5,694 bases of DNA from Chthonomonadaceae bacterium (lineage in GTDB: Bacteria; Armatimonadota; Chthonomonadetes; Chthonomonadales; Chthonomonadaceae), in the NCBI GenBank assembly GCA_025355115.1, contig JANXLO010000705.1, forward strand, positions 1-5,694. Direction: 5' to 3'. Positions 4,695 through 5,694 of the stretch are shown here, piece by piece (within the stretch, counting starts at the first letter, position 1; each line of letters opens with the position of its first letter). Under the pieces are notes generated by a model. That model had not been told where the DNA came from. It saw nothing but the letters and a program-made list of their open reading frames with translations, and did not search any database. A program made the translations under genes and the position numbers.

Positions 4695-5694
4695 TTGCCC
4701 CCGTTGCCATCGCTGGCAACGCGACCCGACCTCTCTCCGTCGCGCTGGTCGGCAACCCCAACTGCGGGAAGACGACTCTCTTCAACGCCCTCACCGGGCT
4801 GCGGCAGAAGGTCGGAAACTATCCCGGCGTAACCGTCGAGAAGAAGGAGGGGCGCGTCACCCTCCCTAACGGCGAGACCGCACGTCTGCTCGACCTACCT
4901 GGCCTCTACTCCCTGACTCCCAACTCGCCCGATGAGACCATTGCGCGCGAAGTCCTGATGGGGCTGCGCACTGACACTCCTTCCCCCGATTTGATTCTTA
5001 ATATCGTAGACGCCTCCAACCTCGAGCGCAATCTCTACCTGACCAGCCAGCTTCTCGACCTCGGCGTGCCTGTCGTCATCGCTCTCACCATGACTGACGC
5101 CGCGGAAAAAGAGGGGGCGGTCGTACAGGCTGCCTTGCTCGAAAAGCAGATAGGGGTGCCGGTGCGCGTTGTTGTAGCCTCGCGCAATCAGGGCCTTCGC
5201 GAGCTCCTGGCCGAGCTTCAGAGCGGCGGGTATTTGCCGATACCGGAGCCTGCATGGACGGTGCCGCCCATCATCGCCGCCGACGTCGATGATCTCAAAA
5301 CAGCCCTTCAGGCGGAGCATCATCTTCAGCCCCGTCTGGCCTTCGCCGAGTCGATTACCCTCCTGATGCAGGAGAACGATGTCGTCTCCGCGCCGCATCT
5401 GCCGCCAGCGATCATCGCGTTGGCCCGTGAAACCCGCGAGCGTTTAGCGGGGCATGAGATTGACTTTGCCGCCGCCGCTATCGAGGCTCGATACGGCTGG
5501 ATATCGCGGGTCTGCGCAGGCGTCGTCACGCAGGAGGTCAAGCCGCGTCGCTCGCCACTGCTCGCCAATGAGAAGATCGACCGAATCGTGATGCATCCGT
5601 TCTGGGGATATGTTCTCTTTTTTCTCGTGATGACAGCTGTCTTCCAATCGATCTTTACCCTCGGACAGGCTCCGGTGGACTTCATCAAGGCTGG
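4691..5694 (+). CDS. feoB: FeoB ferrous iron transporter, 3'-truncated by the window edge
   Basis: Inner-membrane Fe(II) permease with a cytoplasmic N-terminal G domain. The window shows 334 residues; full FeoB has roughly 600-800. The G1 P-loop GNPNCGKT is at 21-28, G2 falls in GNYPGVTVE (42-50), and G3 DLPGLYSL is at 68-75. DASNLERNLYLTSQL (107-121) is the usual FeoB block. G4 reads T133-M-T-D136 instead of NxxD, and a G5-like ASRNQGL follows. The alpha-helical GDI-like linker region runs to about residue 300. HPFWGYVLFFLVMTAVFQSIF (from about 306) begins the first membrane helix, after which the window ends, so the gate motifs and pore cannot be checked. The start ATG at 4691 overlaps the feoA stop as ATGA. 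No frameshift is visible in the G domain. Confidence 0.96.
   Translation, partial: MIAPVAIAGNATRPLSVALVGNPNCGKTTLFNALTGLRQKVGNYPGVTVEKKEGRVTLPNGETARLLDLPGLYSLTPNSPDETIAREVLMGLRTDTPSPDLILNIVDASNLERNLYLTSQLLDLGVPVVIALTMTDAAEKEGAVVQAALLEKQIGVPVRVVVASRNQGLRELLAELQSGGYLPIPEPAWTVPPIIAADVDDLKTALQAEHHLQPRLAFAESITLLMQENDVVSAPHLPPAIIALARETRERLAGHEIDFAAAAIEARYGWISRVCAGVVTQEVKPRRSPLLANEKIDRIVMHPFWGYVLFFLVMTAVFQSIFTLGQAPVDFIKA

Noticed and set aside
4895..5398. 167-codon open frame on the minus strand opposite feoB
   Set aside because: It is a shadow of the FeoB G domain; the plus-strand reading has all the expected motifs and the minus product resembles nothing.

Overview
This 5.7 kb window looks like ordinary bacterial chromosome: about 57-60% G+C by eye, tightly packed genes, similar codon use throughout, and no transposase, phage gene, CRISPR array, tRNA or rRNA that I can see. 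The gene set (KMSKS-type tyrosyl-tRNA synthetase, Ste24-like M48 protease, Tpx, YbjQ-like protein, DtxR/IdeR-type regulator, FeoA, FeoB) does not fix a phylum. The Tpx style and a hairpin-rich 40-bp spacer made me think of Acidobacteriota (Terriglobia) or Armatimonadota, but that is a weak inference.

Layout. (1) Positions 1-861 (+) hold the C-terminal two thirds of tyrS. Its last 45 bp overlap tail-to-tail with (2) a minus-strand run of three genes, read from right to left: a YbjQ-like protein (3189-2764), thiol peroxidase tpx (2710-2195) and a membrane M48/Ste24-like zinc protease (2154-817). The gaps between them are 53 and 40 bp, so they may be co-transcribed. (3) A divergent intergenic region (3190-3387) carries a strong sigma-70-like promoter for the plus strand and a near-perfect 22-bp inverted repeat of the kind bound by DtxR/MntR-family regulators. 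(4) On the plus strand follow a DtxR/IdeR-type metal-dependent regulator (3388-4122), a 166-bp leader with nested inverted repeats, feoA (about 4290-4694) and feoB, which starts in an ATGA overlap with feoA and runs off the right edge.

How it fits together. The right half is a self-contained ferrous-iron uptake module: a regulator whose metal ligands match DtxR at seven of eight positions, next to the small Feo accessory protein and the G-protein/permease. The divergent left-hand genes include a peroxidase, which makes sense beside iron import because ferrous iron and peroxide together are toxic; joint control from the shared intergenic region is inference only. The most unusual sequence features are a 36-bp almost perfect palindrome lying in frame inside the M48 protease gene just after its signal peptide, a 15-bp palindrome in the feoA leader at a possible transcription start, a Thr in place of the usual Asn in the G4 guanine-recognition motif of FeoB, and a Glu in place of the DtxR Met10 ligand in the regulator. 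I found no clearly new multi-gene system.
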